A stretch of DNA of 64,000 nt from Aureispira anguillae (lineage in GTDB: Bacteria; Bacteroidota; Bacteroidia; Chitinophagales; Saprospiraceae), in NCBI RefSeq assembly GCF_026000115.1, contig NZ_AP026867.1, positions 2,449,501 through 2,513,500 of the forward strand. The letters run 5' to 3'. Of the stretch, positions 9,152-19,240 are shown one piece after another. A program made the position numbers and the translations under genes. Positions within the stretch are counted from its first letter, which is position 1; each line of letters opens with the position of its first letter. Under the pieces are notes generated by a model. The model did not search any database and was not told the origin of the DNA. It was given only the letters and a program-made list of their open reading frames with translations.

Positions 9152-9185
9152 TTAATACTCCGCTAAAAAATTAGCGGAGTATTAA
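9152..9185. terminator. Perfect 15-bp palindromic terminator
   Basis: TTAATACTCCGCTAA at 9152-9166 and its exact complement at 9171-9185 flank an AAAA loop, between convergent hpt and the C11 peptidase gene. It is probably a bidirectional terminator. Half-copies of the same arm (AATACTCCGTTAATTTTT) occur near 12864 and 18330, and a shorter version near 40229, all at gene ends. Confidence 0.7.
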
Positions 9186-9248
9186 TAAAGTATCCACGAT
9201 TAAATTTAGGAAAATCACGTTATCCCATTGCACTCGTAATCACATCTA

Positions 9249-10385
9249 TTAAACATTGTAATGCATTCGGTAAAAATATTCATCTAAGAACTGCACCCAA
9301 TTGGGGTATGTTTTGGCAAATTTTAACGCCGTATATTCTGCTCGGTTGTTAAAATACAAAGGAGCGTCTCCAGGAAACCACAAGGATAAACCATTGGCAT
9401 TTTCTAATTGGAAACCTTTTGTTTTATTGGCAATAATACATTTCTGGGTTTGCTCCATAAACGTTAAGGCTGCTGTTTGAATTTCGGGGATCATAATTTG
9501 CTCTGCTATCAATTCCGCAAAATGAATTGCATCAACATAATCTGCCATATCAAAATACTGTATGGTATATCGAATCACAATTAATTGCCCACGAATATCA
9601 TTGATGTGCTTGATTAGCAACTTACTCAAAGCATCTAACGCATGAAAAGCTCTATCCACTTTTTGGGTATCAATTGCAGATTGAGTTAGGTTTTGAATCC
9701 CTGTATTTTTATAGCTTTTTATATAAGAATGAACAATCGATTTAGCCAAAGAATGGGCACACTGAGCCTCTTTAATTTCATGAATGACCTTATTATAAGG
9801 CCAGCCATCAGCTGGTTCGGTCTGTTGAGAACCCACAATAATTTCTACCTGATCCTTAAAATGATAGGCAATTTCTAGCATACTCATCAGACAAGCATCA
9901 AAACCTAATATTTTGATTTTTTCATCTTTGGCAATTCCTGATTTTCGTATTGCCCACTCGATTTCCGACATGTTCAAGGAGCTGCCAAAGTCATCGTAAG
10001 CAATATTTTTTCGCTTTGCCCTAAATCCAGAACCATGACTCCAAATAACCACCACATAATCCTCTGCTCGGTATCGGTTAAATCCCCATTTTAAGAAACT
10101 CTTAATTGTTTTGGGGCTGCCTGAGTCTCTTTCTTGTAGCCGCTCAATTACTTTTCGATAGGCCATTCCAGACCAATCAGCCTCTGGTATTTCGTATCGA
10201 ATGGATCCTGTATGTTCACCATAAGTATCTATCTCTACTCCTATATATATATCCGAACTAGCCCCTTCTTCACACATTTCTATGATGTCTTTCAAACCCG
10301 CATTACTAAGGTTATTATCTCCAGCAATGTAAGTTAAAAAACACCACTTTTTAAGAGGAGCGTTATTTTGTTTTTTATTCGTCAT
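9249..10385 (-). CDS. Clostripain-family (C11) cysteine peptidase
   Basis: A 378-residue protein with the C11 fold. The N-terminal strand FLTYIAGDNNLS is followed by catalytic His117 in IWSHGSG and catalytic Cys165 in LGFDACLMSMLE. The order and spacing are those of clostripain-like enzymes, which cleave after Arg or Lys. There is no obvious signal peptide, so a cytoplasmic or non-classically exported location is likely. The C-terminal half is predicted helical and ends in a hydrophobic, aromatic tail. It is the last gene of the minus-strand run, 24 bases after the gene at 10410-12725. Confidence 0.85.
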   Translation of the reverse strand: MTNKKQNNAPLKKWCFLTYIAGDNNLSNAGLKDIIEMCEEGASSDIYIGVEIDTYGEHTGSIRYEIPEADWSGMAYRKVIERLQERDSGSPKTIKSFLKWGFNRYRAEDYVVVIWSHGSGFRAKRKNIAYDDFGSSLNMSEIEWAIRKSGIAKDEKIKILGFDACLMSMLEIAYHFKDQVEIIVGSQQTEPADGWPYNKVIHEIKEAQCAHSLAKSIVHSYIKSYKNTGIQNLTQSAIDTQKVDRAFHALDALSKLLIKHINDIRGQLIVIRYTIQYFDMADYVDAIHFAELIAEQIMIPEIQTAALTFMEQTQKCIIANKTKGFQLENANGLSLWFPGDAPLYFNNRAEYTALKFAKTYPNWVQFLDEYFYRMHYNV

Positions 10386-10409
10386 TGTTTATTGAGTTTT
10401 GTCCTAAGA

Positions 10410-12725
10410 TTAATAACGCCGTTTGTGTCTATACAAATTAAAAATGGGAATATCGACAACAAAACTAAGTCCAAATCTTAACGCATTAAATTCATTGAGG
10501 ATCACATCATTTTGTTTTATACTGCGTAACAAAGGAGTATATTGCATTCCAATCATCATAGAAACAGGCGCATTTTTAAAACCATGCACATAATATAAAC
10601 CTGGAGAAAAAATTTGGTCAAATTTTAAGCTATCGGGAAAACCATTGGTTTCACTGTTTCCATTCCAGCGATAACTCAATGCAGCTCCTATGTCAACAAT
10701 ACAAAGGAAAATAGAGTTAGAAGCACCTGTGATTTCTTTCCATTTGTCATTAGGACTCAGATAATAGTTTTCTTTCAACGCTGCACCAGAATCAACGGTC
10801 TTTATCCGCCGACTTCCCCAATTAAGGCTAATTCCTATAGGAGCCGTTACGCCATAAGCAAAACCAGATTGGTCGATGGTAGTTGTAGCTTCTGGTGTCC
10901 ATTCAAAGCCCCCATACAACCCAGGATAAGCATTTAAATCAATAGAAAAAGCCGTATTTCGCTTAATTTTAAACGATCCAACAGGAGCGGCATATTTGCG
11001 CAACACTTTTTTCATTTTAGAAGAACTATCTGCCGAAGCAATATCCACAACAAAACTTCCATAAAAAGAAATTTGACTCAAAACTTCTTGAATTTCTTTC
11101 ACTCGTTTTATATCATTGAGATTAGTACTACCTAGAATTGTCTTTTCCAAGCCTAGGTTGATCAATTGATTGGTTATTTTCAGGCTATGCGCCAATACTT
11201 GGGCATAATTTTTATCGTTAATCCCTCTCAAAATGCTCAAGACATCCTTCATTAGCGGTTTCAAAACATCATTATAATCTACCGTTCCCGCTACATTCGG
11301 CAATACACTAAAGCCATAATCTACAATTTGAAAAGCGATTTCTGTATAATCTAGATAAGCTGCCAAATGCTCCTTTTTAGTTTTTTTTGTATCCTTTATA
11401 ATTTTTGCTAGATCAGAATAACTTTTTTGGATATTCTCACAAATCACTAAAAAAGAATTGATTTTCAGCAGGCTTGCCTGTATTTGAGTATCATTAGCAA
11501 AAGTAAATAAATTACTAATCAATGGCTTATTTCCTTGATAGATCAAACCTAGAAAATATTTCTTGGTTCTAAAATCCAACTGAATCAAATCTGACGGATG
11601 AATCCAAATTTGTGGCAAAGAATCTACCATTGATTCTTTGCATCGAATATTTTTGGACAACACAAAGGCAACTTGAAGCGCATTTTTTATCCTAGCATCT
11701 GCATTACTAAGCGTAGGATAAAAGGTATTCAAATAGGTAATCAAATCTGCTGCATTTGTCCCTTCTATAATTTTTTCGGCAGCATGATAAGCCAATCTTG
11801 TATATTGAAATTCAGGGGTTGTTTTTAGCGTTCGATAAGGTTCCGTTTGAGCTTGTAAGACAAACGATTCAAAATTTTTGGGCAGTGCAATAATATCAGC
11901 ACTAAACGCCTCTGTCCAAGCTTTGCCCACCGAAGGTTCCTTAAAATCCATCAGACCTTCCAACAAACCATAAATGGCTGGAAAAAAAGCTTTGGTTTCA
12001 GGATATTTTTCTAATTGCTTTTTAAATTTATCAAAAAAGGCAATTGATAGTTCTTTTTGTGTTCGTTCTACCAAAAACTGGGCGGTTGCATCAATCAACA
12101 TAGATGTAAAGTTAGCCCCTGAAACATTGCTAAATGCACCAAAAACATCACCAATATCAATTCCTGCTACCGATCCGTTTTCTATTCCCTTATTAGCAGC
12201 CTCATTCACCTCTTTGTACAAGGGATATAACCCTGCCCTCTTGGAGGTAGAAACACATTGAAAAAGTTCTAAATAAGTAACCCAATCCTCTTCATAAACG
12301 GCCTTTAGAAGATTGGGGTAGTTTTTGCAAATGCCCGTATTGCCTGCTATCGTGGCATCTACATCTATTAGAATTTCTTTGGTAAGAAAGTCTATTTTTT
12401 TCTGCTGATTAAAAGCAACTGCCTTTTTTATTGTTTCATAATGATCGATTTGGTACAGCAAACGTTTGTTGTCAATATTGGGATCAAAAGGAGTTGCCAA
12501 AAAGGTTAACAGTTCGCTAAAATTGTTTAAAAGTATTAGATCTACTTTTTTGTCAATTAGCCCAAAAGATCGATACGATTGAATTAAATTCTTGGGAGTC
12601 GCCTGCGTCCAAGTTGTGATTTCAGCAGCAGAAATGTTGCTTACTGTTTTGGCATTGTAATAAGCATTTTGGGCAGATAAAGAAAGGGAGAAAAAGAAAA
12701 AAAAGAGGGCTATTAGTAATTTCAT
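10410..12725 (-). CDS. Large exported protein, C-terminal barrel-like region
   Basis: A 771-residue protein with a clear Sec signal (MKLLIALFFFFFSLSLSAQN). Residues ~25-600 look mostly helical. The last ~170 residues carry alternating aromatic and Gly patterns (for example LYGGFEWTPEA, YGVTAPIGISLNWG, FGLSFVVDIPIFNLYRHKRRY) that resemble outer-membrane beta strands ending in an aromatic-rich segment. I do not recognise the family. It is followed closely by the C11 peptidase gene, suggesting co-transcription. Confidence 0.7.
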   Translation of the reverse strand: MKLLIALFFFFFSLSLSAQNAYYNAKTVSNISAAEITTWTQATPKNLIQSYRSFGLIDKKVDLILLNNFSELLTFLATPFDPNIDNKRLLYQIDHYETIKKAVAFNQQKKIDFLTKEILIDVDATIAGNTGICKNYPNLLKAVYEEDWVTYLELFQCVSTSKRAGLYPLYKEVNEAANKGIENGSVAGIDIGDVFGAFSNVSGANFTSMLIDATAQFLVERTQKELSIAFFDKFKKQLEKYPETKAFFPAIYGLLEGLMDFKEPSVGKAWTEAFSADIIALPKNFESFVLQAQTEPYRTLKTTPEFQYTRLAYHAAEKIIEGTNAADLITYLNTFYPTLSNADARIKNALQVAFVLSKNIRCKESMVDSLPQIWIHPSDLIQLDFRTKKYFLGLIYQGNKPLISNLFTFANDTQIQASLLKINSFLVICENIQKSYSDLAKIIKDTKKTKKEHLAAYLDYTEIAFQIVDYGFSVLPNVAGTVDYNDVLKPLMKDVLSILRGINDKNYAQVLAHSLKITNQLINLGLEKTILGSTNLNDIKRVKEIQEVLSQISFYGSFVVDIASADSSSKMKKVLRKYAAPVGSFKIKRNTAFSIDLNAYPGLYGGFEWTPEATTTIDQSGFAYGVTAPIGISLNWGSRRIKTVDSGAALKENYYLSPNDKWKEITGASNSIFLCIVDIGAALSYRWNGNSETNGFPDSLKFDQIFSPGLYYVHGFKNAPVSMMIGMQYTPLLRSIKQNDVILNEFNALRFGLSFVVDIPIFNLYRHKRRY

Positions 12726-12877
12726 TGGTTGCTTTTAAGGGTTAGAATAATTATATTCATTATTATAAATATAATAGATAAAACCCAAGCGATCAAAAGA
12801 AATAATTCTTTTTTTTCACTCATTCACAAGCTCTTGTAAGTTTTGGTCGTCTTTTTTAGTAATACTCCGTTAATTTT

Positions 12878-13693
12878 TTAGAAAAAATTCATCAAAAGGT
12901 CTCTCCAACGCCCCGCCTCTTTGGGATTTTCGGCAGCAGCAGCCAAGGCATTGCAAGCCGTCTGAACATTGGATCGAACCATTTCTTTTGGGGTTCCCAA
13001 CACAATCGTTTTCATATAAGCCTCCGTTGCCTTTTGGTAATTTTTAGTTTCAAAATAAAGATTTCCCAGTTTTAGAAAAGCCTGTTTTTTGCTTTCAGGA
13101 TAACGCTTCATCATATCTTCTAAGAGTTCTTCTGCTCGTTGTTTATCTCCCTCAGACAAAGCCAATTCCAATTGCTGTTGGCAATCTTCTAAACTACTAT
13201 TTGGGGTTGAAAAAGAAGCATTAAAAGCATTAATAATGCGATCCACCTCTGCGCTATTTTGCCATTTTATCAATTGTATATAAGCTCCCTTTTTAAATGC
13301 AATAGAAACCATAGGAGGTTGTATTTTTAATGGAATTTGCCTTTTTTCAAAAAAATCAAATCCAACTCTTAACCCCTTTAATAACAATTGAAAATCGTCC
13401 ACTTGCTTAGAAAAAAAATCTACCTCTACCAAATTTAGCTCTTCTAAAGCTATTTTAAGGTTCTGAATCGTCAAATCTGCCTCCTCACTTCTTTCTAAAA
13501 CTGGCAAATGTTCAAACAATACATCTACCATTTCAACAGCATCAAAAATTGCATTGTAGGTCGCATCAGAAAATATTAAATCTGAAAAATGGAGCTGTCG
13601 AAAGGCTTTGCATAACAAATCCATCGCTTGTTCAAAATTGTGGCTAGAATAGGCAGCAATAGCTTGATGTGTCAGCTCTATATGCTTTTGCAT
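12878..13693 (-). CDS. TPR-like helical protein
   Basis: A 271-residue soluble protein with alpha-alpha repeats. The N-terminal helix pair AIAAYSSHNFEQAMDLLCKAF and the C-terminal PESKKQAFLKLGNLYFETKNYQKATEAYMKTI are TPR-like, with the A/Y/G pattern at expected sites. It has no signal peptide. It is likely a protein-protein adaptor in the cytoplasm; partner unknown. The stop lies beside a half-copy of the 9152-type palindrome arm. Confidence 0.65.
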   Translation of the reverse strand: MQKHIELTHQAIAAYSSHNFEQAMDLLCKAFRQLHFSDLIFSDATYNAIFDAVEMVDVLFEHLPVLERSEEADLTIQNLKIALEELNLVEVDFFSKQVDDFQLLLKGLRVGFDFFEKRQIPLKIQPPMVSIAFKKGAYIQLIKWQNSAEVDRIINAFNASFSTPNSSLEDCQQQLELALSEGDKQRAEELLEDMMKRYPESKKQAFLKLGNLYFETKNYQKATEAYMKTIVLGTPKEMVRSNVQTACNALAAAAENPKEAGRWRDLLMNFF

Positions 13694-13761
13694 AGTTGAT
13701 TGGTAAAGTCAAAAAATTAGCTTATTGAATATCATTCACGTTAGTACAAATAGGACTAATA

Positions 13762-14649
13762 TTAGATCTCTCCCGTAATAAAATCAACCATCAATTGTGC
13801 ATAGACTTCAAATCCCATGACAACAGGCACGGTACTATGCCCTCCACCTGGAATTCTACGCACCACTTTGTGGCTGCCTTTATAATTTTGAGCCACTAAA
13901 GCCCCATGATGGATTCCCACATAGTCATCGGCTTCTCCATGTAACCAAAGAAAAGGTTGTTGCACCTTTTTGATTTCTTCGGCATTATCTACTTCTAAAT
14001 TCGTATAGAAAGAGCCAGGCAGAGTTAATTTTGCAATATCTTGCGTCATAAAGTCAAAAGACGCAAAAGGCGCTTCTAAAATAAGTTTACTAGGCACAAG
14101 CGTTCTAGGATTAGCGGTCAATTCGGTAGCAGGAGCTCCGCCCAAACTAAAGCCCTTCATAACTAAACGATCCCCTGTTAACCCTTTTCCTTTCAACCAT
14201 TCCATACAAGCATCCACATCATAATACATTCCTGCTTCTGTTGGCTCACCTGTTGACATTCCATAACCTCTATAATCCATAAAAAATACACCAAAGCGGT
14301 TTTTGCCTCCTGCATTGGCCAGCAATTTAGCCCGTTGCCAGTAATAATCTAAATTGCCAGCATTGCCGTGGCAATACAAAATAACCGTATCTTGGCTAAT
14401 TTGGTTGGTGTCGCCAATATAGGCTGCATAAATGGTTTCTCGATCGCTTTCAGGACCAGATTCCAACGTCATTAAGTGAACTAAGCTTTCGGAAATTGCA
14501 TACGAACTATCCAATACAAATCGTTGTTCTCCTTCAAAAGCATCAAATTGATAGGCAGTCGTAACAGTAGGCTCATACAAAAAACTATCGAGTCTACAAC
14601 TAGACAAAATGGTCGCCATTGCCAATAAAAATAAACCTATTTTTTTCAT
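13762..14649 (-). CDS. Alpha/beta-hydrolase lipoprotein
   Basis: A 295-residue protein with a lipoprotein signal (MKKIGLFLLAMATILSSCRL, Cys18) and an alpha/beta-hydrolase body. Visible are the oxyanion region YCHGNAGN, the FMDYRGYG strand, the nucleophile elbow GFSLGG and the terminal catalytic His in PGGGHSTV. This matches the BEM46/YfhR-like serine hydrolases. The substrate is unknown; a lipid-anchored esterase or acylhydrolase in the envelope is the simplest reading. Confidence 0.82.
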   Translation of the reverse strand: MKKIGLFLLAMATILSSCRLDSFLYEPTVTTAYQFDAFEGEQRFVLDSSYAISESLVHLMTLESGPESDRETIYAAYIGDTNQISQDTVILYCHGNAGNLDYYWQRAKLLANAGGKNRFGVFFMDYRGYGMSTGEPTEAGMYYDVDACMEWLKGKGLTGDRLVMKGFSLGGAPATELTANPRTLVPSKLILEAPFASFDFMTQDIAKLTLPGSFYTNLEVDNAEEIKKVQQPFLWLHGEADDYVGIHHGALVAQNYKGSHKVVRRIPGGGHSTVPVVMGFEVYAQLMVDFITGEI

Positions 14650-14746
14650 ACTTCTTAAGTTTTATCGTTCTTTGAGCCCTCTAACTATTACATCACTTTG
14701 TGGTTCTTGCAGCAGTTTATCCTTTGACCACCTTGTTCATGACTGT

Positions 14747-15427
14747 TTAAAACTTCCTATAAATAGAAACATAAACACCCCAAGAACCTCTCCCGTCAAT
14801 CCCATTAAAATGTAAAGGAGTTCCCATATTACTAATGGTTGGCGCAATATATTTTCCTTCAATGGTATAACGCATTTTTTTATTCTCAAAGGTATGTCCC
14901 AAAGAAAAGCTAGGATAATACAAATTGGTATTTACCTGCCCATGCGCTCGTTCCCAAAGATCAAACCAAGATCCCCAGTTGAAATAAAAATAGTGCTGAT
15001 GTTTTGGTAGGTATTCCCAATATAGATTTACATCTAAAACAGGATACATTCGAAAATTTCCCTTAAAAACATCTACCATCATTTGGCTGCTAGCACCTAT
15101 ACTCAAACCTGGGATATATCCCTTTTGAGGATGCAAAACTTCACCCACAACTCCCATATCCCATTGAATGGTTCCAAAAATAGCAGAAGTGATGTGAGCA
15201 GCACCAAAAACGGTTACATTAGAATCAATCCCATAACCAAAGGTAAGCGAAGAAAAAGGAACAGGAATTTTAGCCGTTGAAAAATCAATAATAGGCCCTC
15301 CCAAATCTACCCCAACCGCCAATTCTTTTTTTGCCAATGGCTTAACAATTCGAGTCGTATTGCAAGCAGACATTGTCCATAAATAAGCGACCAATAATAT
15401 AGGTATATAGTATTTCATCTTCTTCAT
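14747..15427 (-). CDS. Lipoprotein with outer-membrane beta-strand features
   Basis: A 226-residue protein starts MKKMKYYIPILLVAYLWTMSACNTT, a lipoprotein signal with Cys22; an in-frame Met three codons later is an alternative start. The mature part alternates Gly and aromatics in short strands (SLTFGYGIDSNVTVFGAAH, LYWEYLPKHQHYFYFNWGSW) and ends in an aromatic residue (SIYRKF), as outer-membrane barrels do. No family is recognised. It lies between the hydrolase and rlmI genes on the same strand. Confidence 0.65.
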   Translation of the reverse strand: MKKMKYYIPILLVAYLWTMSACNTTRIVKPLAKKELAVGVDLGGPIIDFSTAKIPVPFSSLTFGYGIDSNVTVFGAAHITSAIFGTIQWDMGVVGEVLHPQKGYIPGLSIGASSQMMVDVFKGNFRMYPVLDVNLYWEYLPKHQHYFYFNWGSWFDLWERAHGQVNTNLYYPSFSLGHTFENKKMRYTIEGKYIAPTISNMGTPLHFNGIDGRGSWGVYVSIYRKF

Positions 15428-15471
15428 CGTTTTCTTTTTGATTTTGTTACTGAACCTATGTTTCCCTTACG

Positions 15472-16650
15472 CTACTCTACATACAAGACCAAACCTTTTA
15501 AATAATTTCCCTCAGGATGAAAGATATTTACAGGATGGTCCGCAGGTTGGGTTAAGCGGTGCAAGACTCTTACTTTTCGTTTGGCTTCAATTGCAGCAGC
15601 AGTTATTGTATTGTAGAACAACTGATTATCGACCACTTGCGAGCAAGAAAAAGTAAATAATACCCCTCCCTTTTTCACCAATTTTAAACCCTCTATATTT
15701 AGGCGCTTATATGCTTGAACTGCTTTGTGGCGTTTAGAAACTGTTTTTGCATAAGCGGGCGGGTCCAACACCATCACATCATAAGGCGTATCTTGGTCTT
15801 TTAGGAACTGTAAAACATCTGCTTTGTAGCTCTGATGGTTTGCGCCATCAAAACCATTGAGTAAAACGTTCTTATCCACCAATTCAATGGCTTTGGCAGA
15901 TGCATCTACCGAATGAACTTCTGCGGCTCCTGCTTGCAAGGCATAAACAGAAAAACCACCAGAATAACAAAAGGCATTCAAGAGTCGTTTTCCTTTCGAA
16001 AATTTTCTCAACAAGTTTCGATTATCCCGTTGATCCAAAAAGAAGCCTGTTTTTTGACCTGTCTGCCAATTAACTTCAAATTTGCAACCGTTTTCTAAGA
16101 TAACATCAGCCACTTTTTCGGTTCCCCACAAGCAACCATTTTCCATCGTTTGGGCATAATGTTTGGGCAAGGAGTTTTTACTTTTGTCATAAATTGCGGT
16201 TATCCTTGTTCCAAAAACTCGCTGCAAACCTTCACAAATGAGCATCCGTGATTGATGCATCCCAATTGTATGAGCCTGCAATACAATGGTATTGTTATAA
16301 ACGTCAATAATCAAACCTGGCAAACCGTCTCCCTCTCCATGTACTAACCTAAAAGCGGTCAACTCCAAATCAACTAAGCCCAATTTTTGGCGCATATCAA
16401 ATGCTCCTTGAAGTTTTTGATACCAAAAATCAGCATTGGGATTTACCTGTTCAAACGAAAAAATTTTGACGGCAATACTTCCTTCGTGATAATGCCCCAT
16501 GGCCAAAAAATCTCCTTGATGGCTATAAACTTCAGCTATACCTCCATCTTCAATTTTTCCTTCTTTCCTAGCAATTGCCCCTGAAAAAATCCATGGATGA
16601 AAACGGCGGACAAACGTATCTTTTTTATTTTTTAAGTGTATTTTTATCAT
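15472..16650 (-). CDS. rlmI: 23S rRNA m5C methyltransferase RlmI-like
   Basis: A 392-residue SAM-dependent methyltransferase with an N-terminal PUA domain (residues ~1-75, RRFHPWIFSGAI) and a Rossmann methyltransferase domain. Signatures are GFFLDQRDNR, LLNAFCYSGGFSVYALQAGA (SAM-binding motif I), VDASAKAI and MVLDPPAYAK (motif IV with PP-A-Y). It is expected to methylate a cytosine of 23S rRNA (position 1962 in E. coli). Length and motif order match the YccW/RlmI family. Confidence 0.88.
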   Translation of the reverse strand: MIKIHLKNKKDTFVRRFHPWIFSGAIARKEGKIEDGGIAEVYSHQGDFLAMGHYHEGSIAVKIFSFEQVNPNADFWYQKLQGAFDMRQKLGLVDLELTAFRLVHGEGDGLPGLIIDVYNNTIVLQAHTIGMHQSRMLICEGLQRVFGTRITAIYDKSKNSLPKHYAQTMENGCLWGTEKVADVILENGCKFEVNWQTGQKTGFFLDQRDNRNLLRKFSKGKRLLNAFCYSGGFSVYALQAGAAEVHSVDASAKAIELVDKNVLLNGFDGANHQSYKADVLQFLKDQDTPYDVMVLDPPAYAKTVSKRHKAVQAYKRLNIEGLKLVKKGGVLFTFSCSQVVDNQLFYNTITAAAIEAKRKVRVLHRLTQPADHPVNIFHPEGNYLKGLVLYVE

Positions 16651-16743
16651 TGTGTATAAGCGTAGTAATTTGCTGATTCCGCATTTTGCATCGTATTATA
16701 ATATGCAAAAAATAGCCGAAAAGCTAAATAAATTAGCAAGAAT

Positions 16744-18312
16744 TTAAACGTTTGTAGAAATTCTCAACGTTTTTTTAAGTTTTTTTATACTATTATTTAA
16801 TGTTTCTGGATTTGAACAAAAGTCATAAACAATTCGATCTGGGCGAATCAGGACAAATTTTGCCTTGTGTTCTTTCATCCATTTTTGAATTTTTCCTTCT
16901 TTGTCGTATAAATTTTGTGCATAGCGATTGTCCTGCACAAATTTCTTTTTGGCGGTTGTTAATTGTATAAACTGAGTTCCTAATAACGCTAGATATTCCA
17001 ATTGATTTGGACGCAGTGCATCAACAGGATTCGAGGAGATTGCCAATAAAACAAATTGGGTTCCCAAAGCCTTATTAAAAGAAATAACTTCTCCCTTTTG
17101 TGTTGCTACCTTAGGTGAAACGATTACTCGACCAGCACCCTTTGTTTTTGTTGCGATTATCCCTGATTTGATGTGGCTACTGCTGTCTAGTTTTCGTTTT
17201 AGAAACCATTTGGGTATAACAGGAATAAAGCCTTTAATCCATCTTAACTTACTAGATTGGAAAAGTCGTTTGATCCACAAGTTTAGCTTAATCAAATGCT
17301 GCACATCTGGCAAGCGCTCTTTTTGATAGGTATCTAATACTTTTAAGGCTAAGGTTCCCTGACGAATCAGGTTGATTTTCCACGTTAAATTATAGACATC
17401 CTTAATTCCTGCGGATAATCCCATTCCCAAATACGGCGGCATAATATGTGCGGCATCTCCAGCAATCAACACTCGATTATACCGCCAGTTCTCTAAAATT
17501 TTAGAATCAAAGTTATAAACAAAGGCCGAAACGACCTCTAAATCCAATGTACTCAACTCTGCCAATAAGTTTCGCACTTTTTCTGGCGTTTGTTTGGCTT
17601 GAATCGTCTCCGCTTCTATTTGAAATTCCCAACGTTGGCGCTGCTGATCTTTTGTGATTCGAGTAACGGGAAATTCGGCATCGTAGATGGTCTGTGCATA
17701 CGATTGGCTGTTGGCTGTTTTTTGCCTATTTATTGTATCGACACAAAGTACTGAAGAGTGATAATTAAAATCATTAATATCAATATCCAAAAAATCTGCA
17801 ATACGACTGTATTGACCATTACAAACCAGCATAAAAGAGGTTTGGAGCACTGTAAAATTCTGTTTGCCTGTTGTTGCAATATAGACATCTATCTTATCGT
17901 CATCTACTTCTTCAAAAGTTTCTACCTCGCAGCCCGAATAAACACGAATACCGCTGTGTTTTTGGGTTGCTTGTTGTAGTATATGTTGAAGATCGGGTTG
18001 ATAAAATCCCATGACAGGTGCAAACTGACTGTGCCGATTTTGATTAAGCTCCAACAAAACACGATCTTGTTTATCAACAATTTGTGTCCCCTTCAAAGGA
18101 TATAAGACCTCCTTTAGCTCATCCATTAGCCCTAACTGTTCAAAAATTAGCATCACCTCATCGTCAATTCTTGCTGATTTAGCCAACAGGAGATCATCCA
18201 GTTCTTTCTTTTCAACAACGGCAACAGACATTCCTAAATTTGCCAACAACAAAGCAGCTACATTTCCCAACACGCCATACCCTACAATCAGAACATCATA
18301 TTCCGTTTCCAT
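16744..18312 (-). CDS. FAD-dependent aromatic monooxygenase-like protein
   Basis: A 522-residue flavoprotein of the PHBH/MhpA class. The dinucleotide motif is GYGVLG at residues 11-16, and the FAD ribityl motif is GDAAHIMPPYLGMGLSAG with Gly285-Asp286. The middle DG motif is degenerate (CNG near 164-166). The C-terminal ~170 residues resemble the extra thioredoxin-like domain of MhpA-type hydroxylases. No Tat or Sec signal is present. It could hydroxylate a phenolic or related substrate; the true substrate is not evident. The hotdog thioesterase gene lies directly upstream. Confidence 0.8.
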   Translation of the reverse strand: METEYDVLIVGYGVLGNVAALLLANLGMSVAVVEKKELDDLLLAKSARIDDEVMLIFEQLGLMDELKEVLYPLKGTQIVDKQDRVLLELNQNRHSQFAPVMGFYQPDLQHILQQATQKHSGIRVYSGCEVETFEEVDDDKIDVYIATTGKQNFTVLQTSFMLVCNGQYSRIADFLDIDINDFNYHSSVLCVDTINRQKTANSQSYAQTIYDAEFPVTRITKDQQRQRWEFQIEAETIQAKQTPEKVRNLLAELSTLDLEVVSAFVYNFDSKILENWRYNRVLIAGDAAHIMPPYLGMGLSAGIKDVYNLTWKINLIRQGTLALKVLDTYQKERLPDVQHLIKLNLWIKRLFQSSKLRWIKGFIPVIPKWFLKRKLDSSSHIKSGIIATKTKGAGRVIVSPKVATQKGEVISFNKALGTQFVLLAISSNPVDALRPNQLEYLALLGTQFIQLTTAKKKFVQDNRYAQNLYDKEGKIQKWMKEHKAKFVLIRPDRIVYDFCSNPETLNNSIKKLKKTLRISTNV

Positions 18313-18410
18313 TCTATTTTTTAAATTAATACTCCGTTAATTTTTACCTGTATCATTACTTCGTTAGAAACTACGTAACAGCAGCGTAGTATTACTGCAT
18401 ACAGCTTCTT

Positions 18411-18824
18411 CTAAAAGGTTTTCTCTTCAATTTTTTCAATCGCAGCCCTCCATTCGTTGGGCACACGCACACTATGCCCTTTTTTGACATCAATTAAGAC
18501 AATTGTACATTCTGCAATAGCAGCCAAACCAACCTTGGGGCTAATCATTTCGCAGGACATCTTAAGGCTAGCATGCCCCAAACTAGTAACCCCTACCTTC
18601 ATGGTTAGTGTATCAGGATAAACAACAGGTTTTTTGTAACTACAGGAAATATTAGCTAACACAGGAATTTCGTTTCCATGAAAACCTGCCAATTCAGGAA
18701 TCGCATCAAAATATTTTACCCTAGCCGATTCAAAATACTTTAAGTATACCGTATTATTAACATGCCCAAAAGCATCCATATCCCCCCAAGCTACGGGTTG
18801 TTCTACATTTATTTTTAAATCCAT
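18411..18824 (-). CDS. Acyl-CoA thioesterase, 4HBT hotdog family
   Basis: A 137-residue single hotdog protein. The N-terminal motif GDMDAFGHVNN (Asp17, His21) is the 4-hydroxybenzoyl-CoA thioesterase signature with the catalytic Asp. The following YLKYFESARVKYF helix and the central strand GHASLKM fit YbgC/FadM-like thioesterases. It hydrolyses acyl-CoA in the cytoplasm; chain preference cannot be read from sequence. It heads the minus-strand run that contains the monooxygenase. Confidence 0.87.
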   Translation of the reverse strand: MDLKINVEQPVAWGDMDAFGHVNNTVYLKYFESARVKYFDAIPELAGFHGNEIPVLANISCSYKKPVVYPDTLTMKVGVTSLGHASLKMSCEMISPKVGLAAIAECTIVLIDVKKGHSVRVPNEWRAAIEKIEEKTF

Positions 18825-19240
18825 TCGATCAATTTAACAACATTATTCTATATCTAATTAGCTACTATACAGACCCTTTTGCTGGCTCAAAAACCTAGTA
18901 AATTTACCTAACAACATCATTACTGCAAAGAAGCAATGAAACTACCATGCAGTAGCAACGCAGTTAAATTTTCAGAGTACTGCAATAAGTAATAGAACAA
19001 AATTAACAAAGAGTTTTACTTTTTTGAGAAATAATTTATTTTTCGGAAACTAAATTTTATTATTTGGTGTAGTATATATAAATAATAGTTTTACTTCTAA
19101 CCTTAATAGCTAAACTATTAAACCAGTAAAATAAATTTTACCTTTTTATCTTCCTTTCTTAACTTTAACAGTATATTTACTATAGATAGGAGGATAACGC
19201 TTATCCCAAAACATTTACTACAATCCCAAAACATGAACCA
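18825..19240. other. Divergent intergenic region before the flotillin locus
   Basis: About 416 bases of AT-rich DNA separate the thioesterase from the YqiJ-like gene. It holds a degenerate copy (around 18940-18962, CCATGCAGTAGCAACGCAGTTAA-like) of a short repeat also found in the MITE-like elements, and a 12-base direct repeat ATCCCAAAACAT at 19203-19214 and 19223-19234, just before the start codon. It probably contains the promoter of the locus. Confidence 0.4.
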
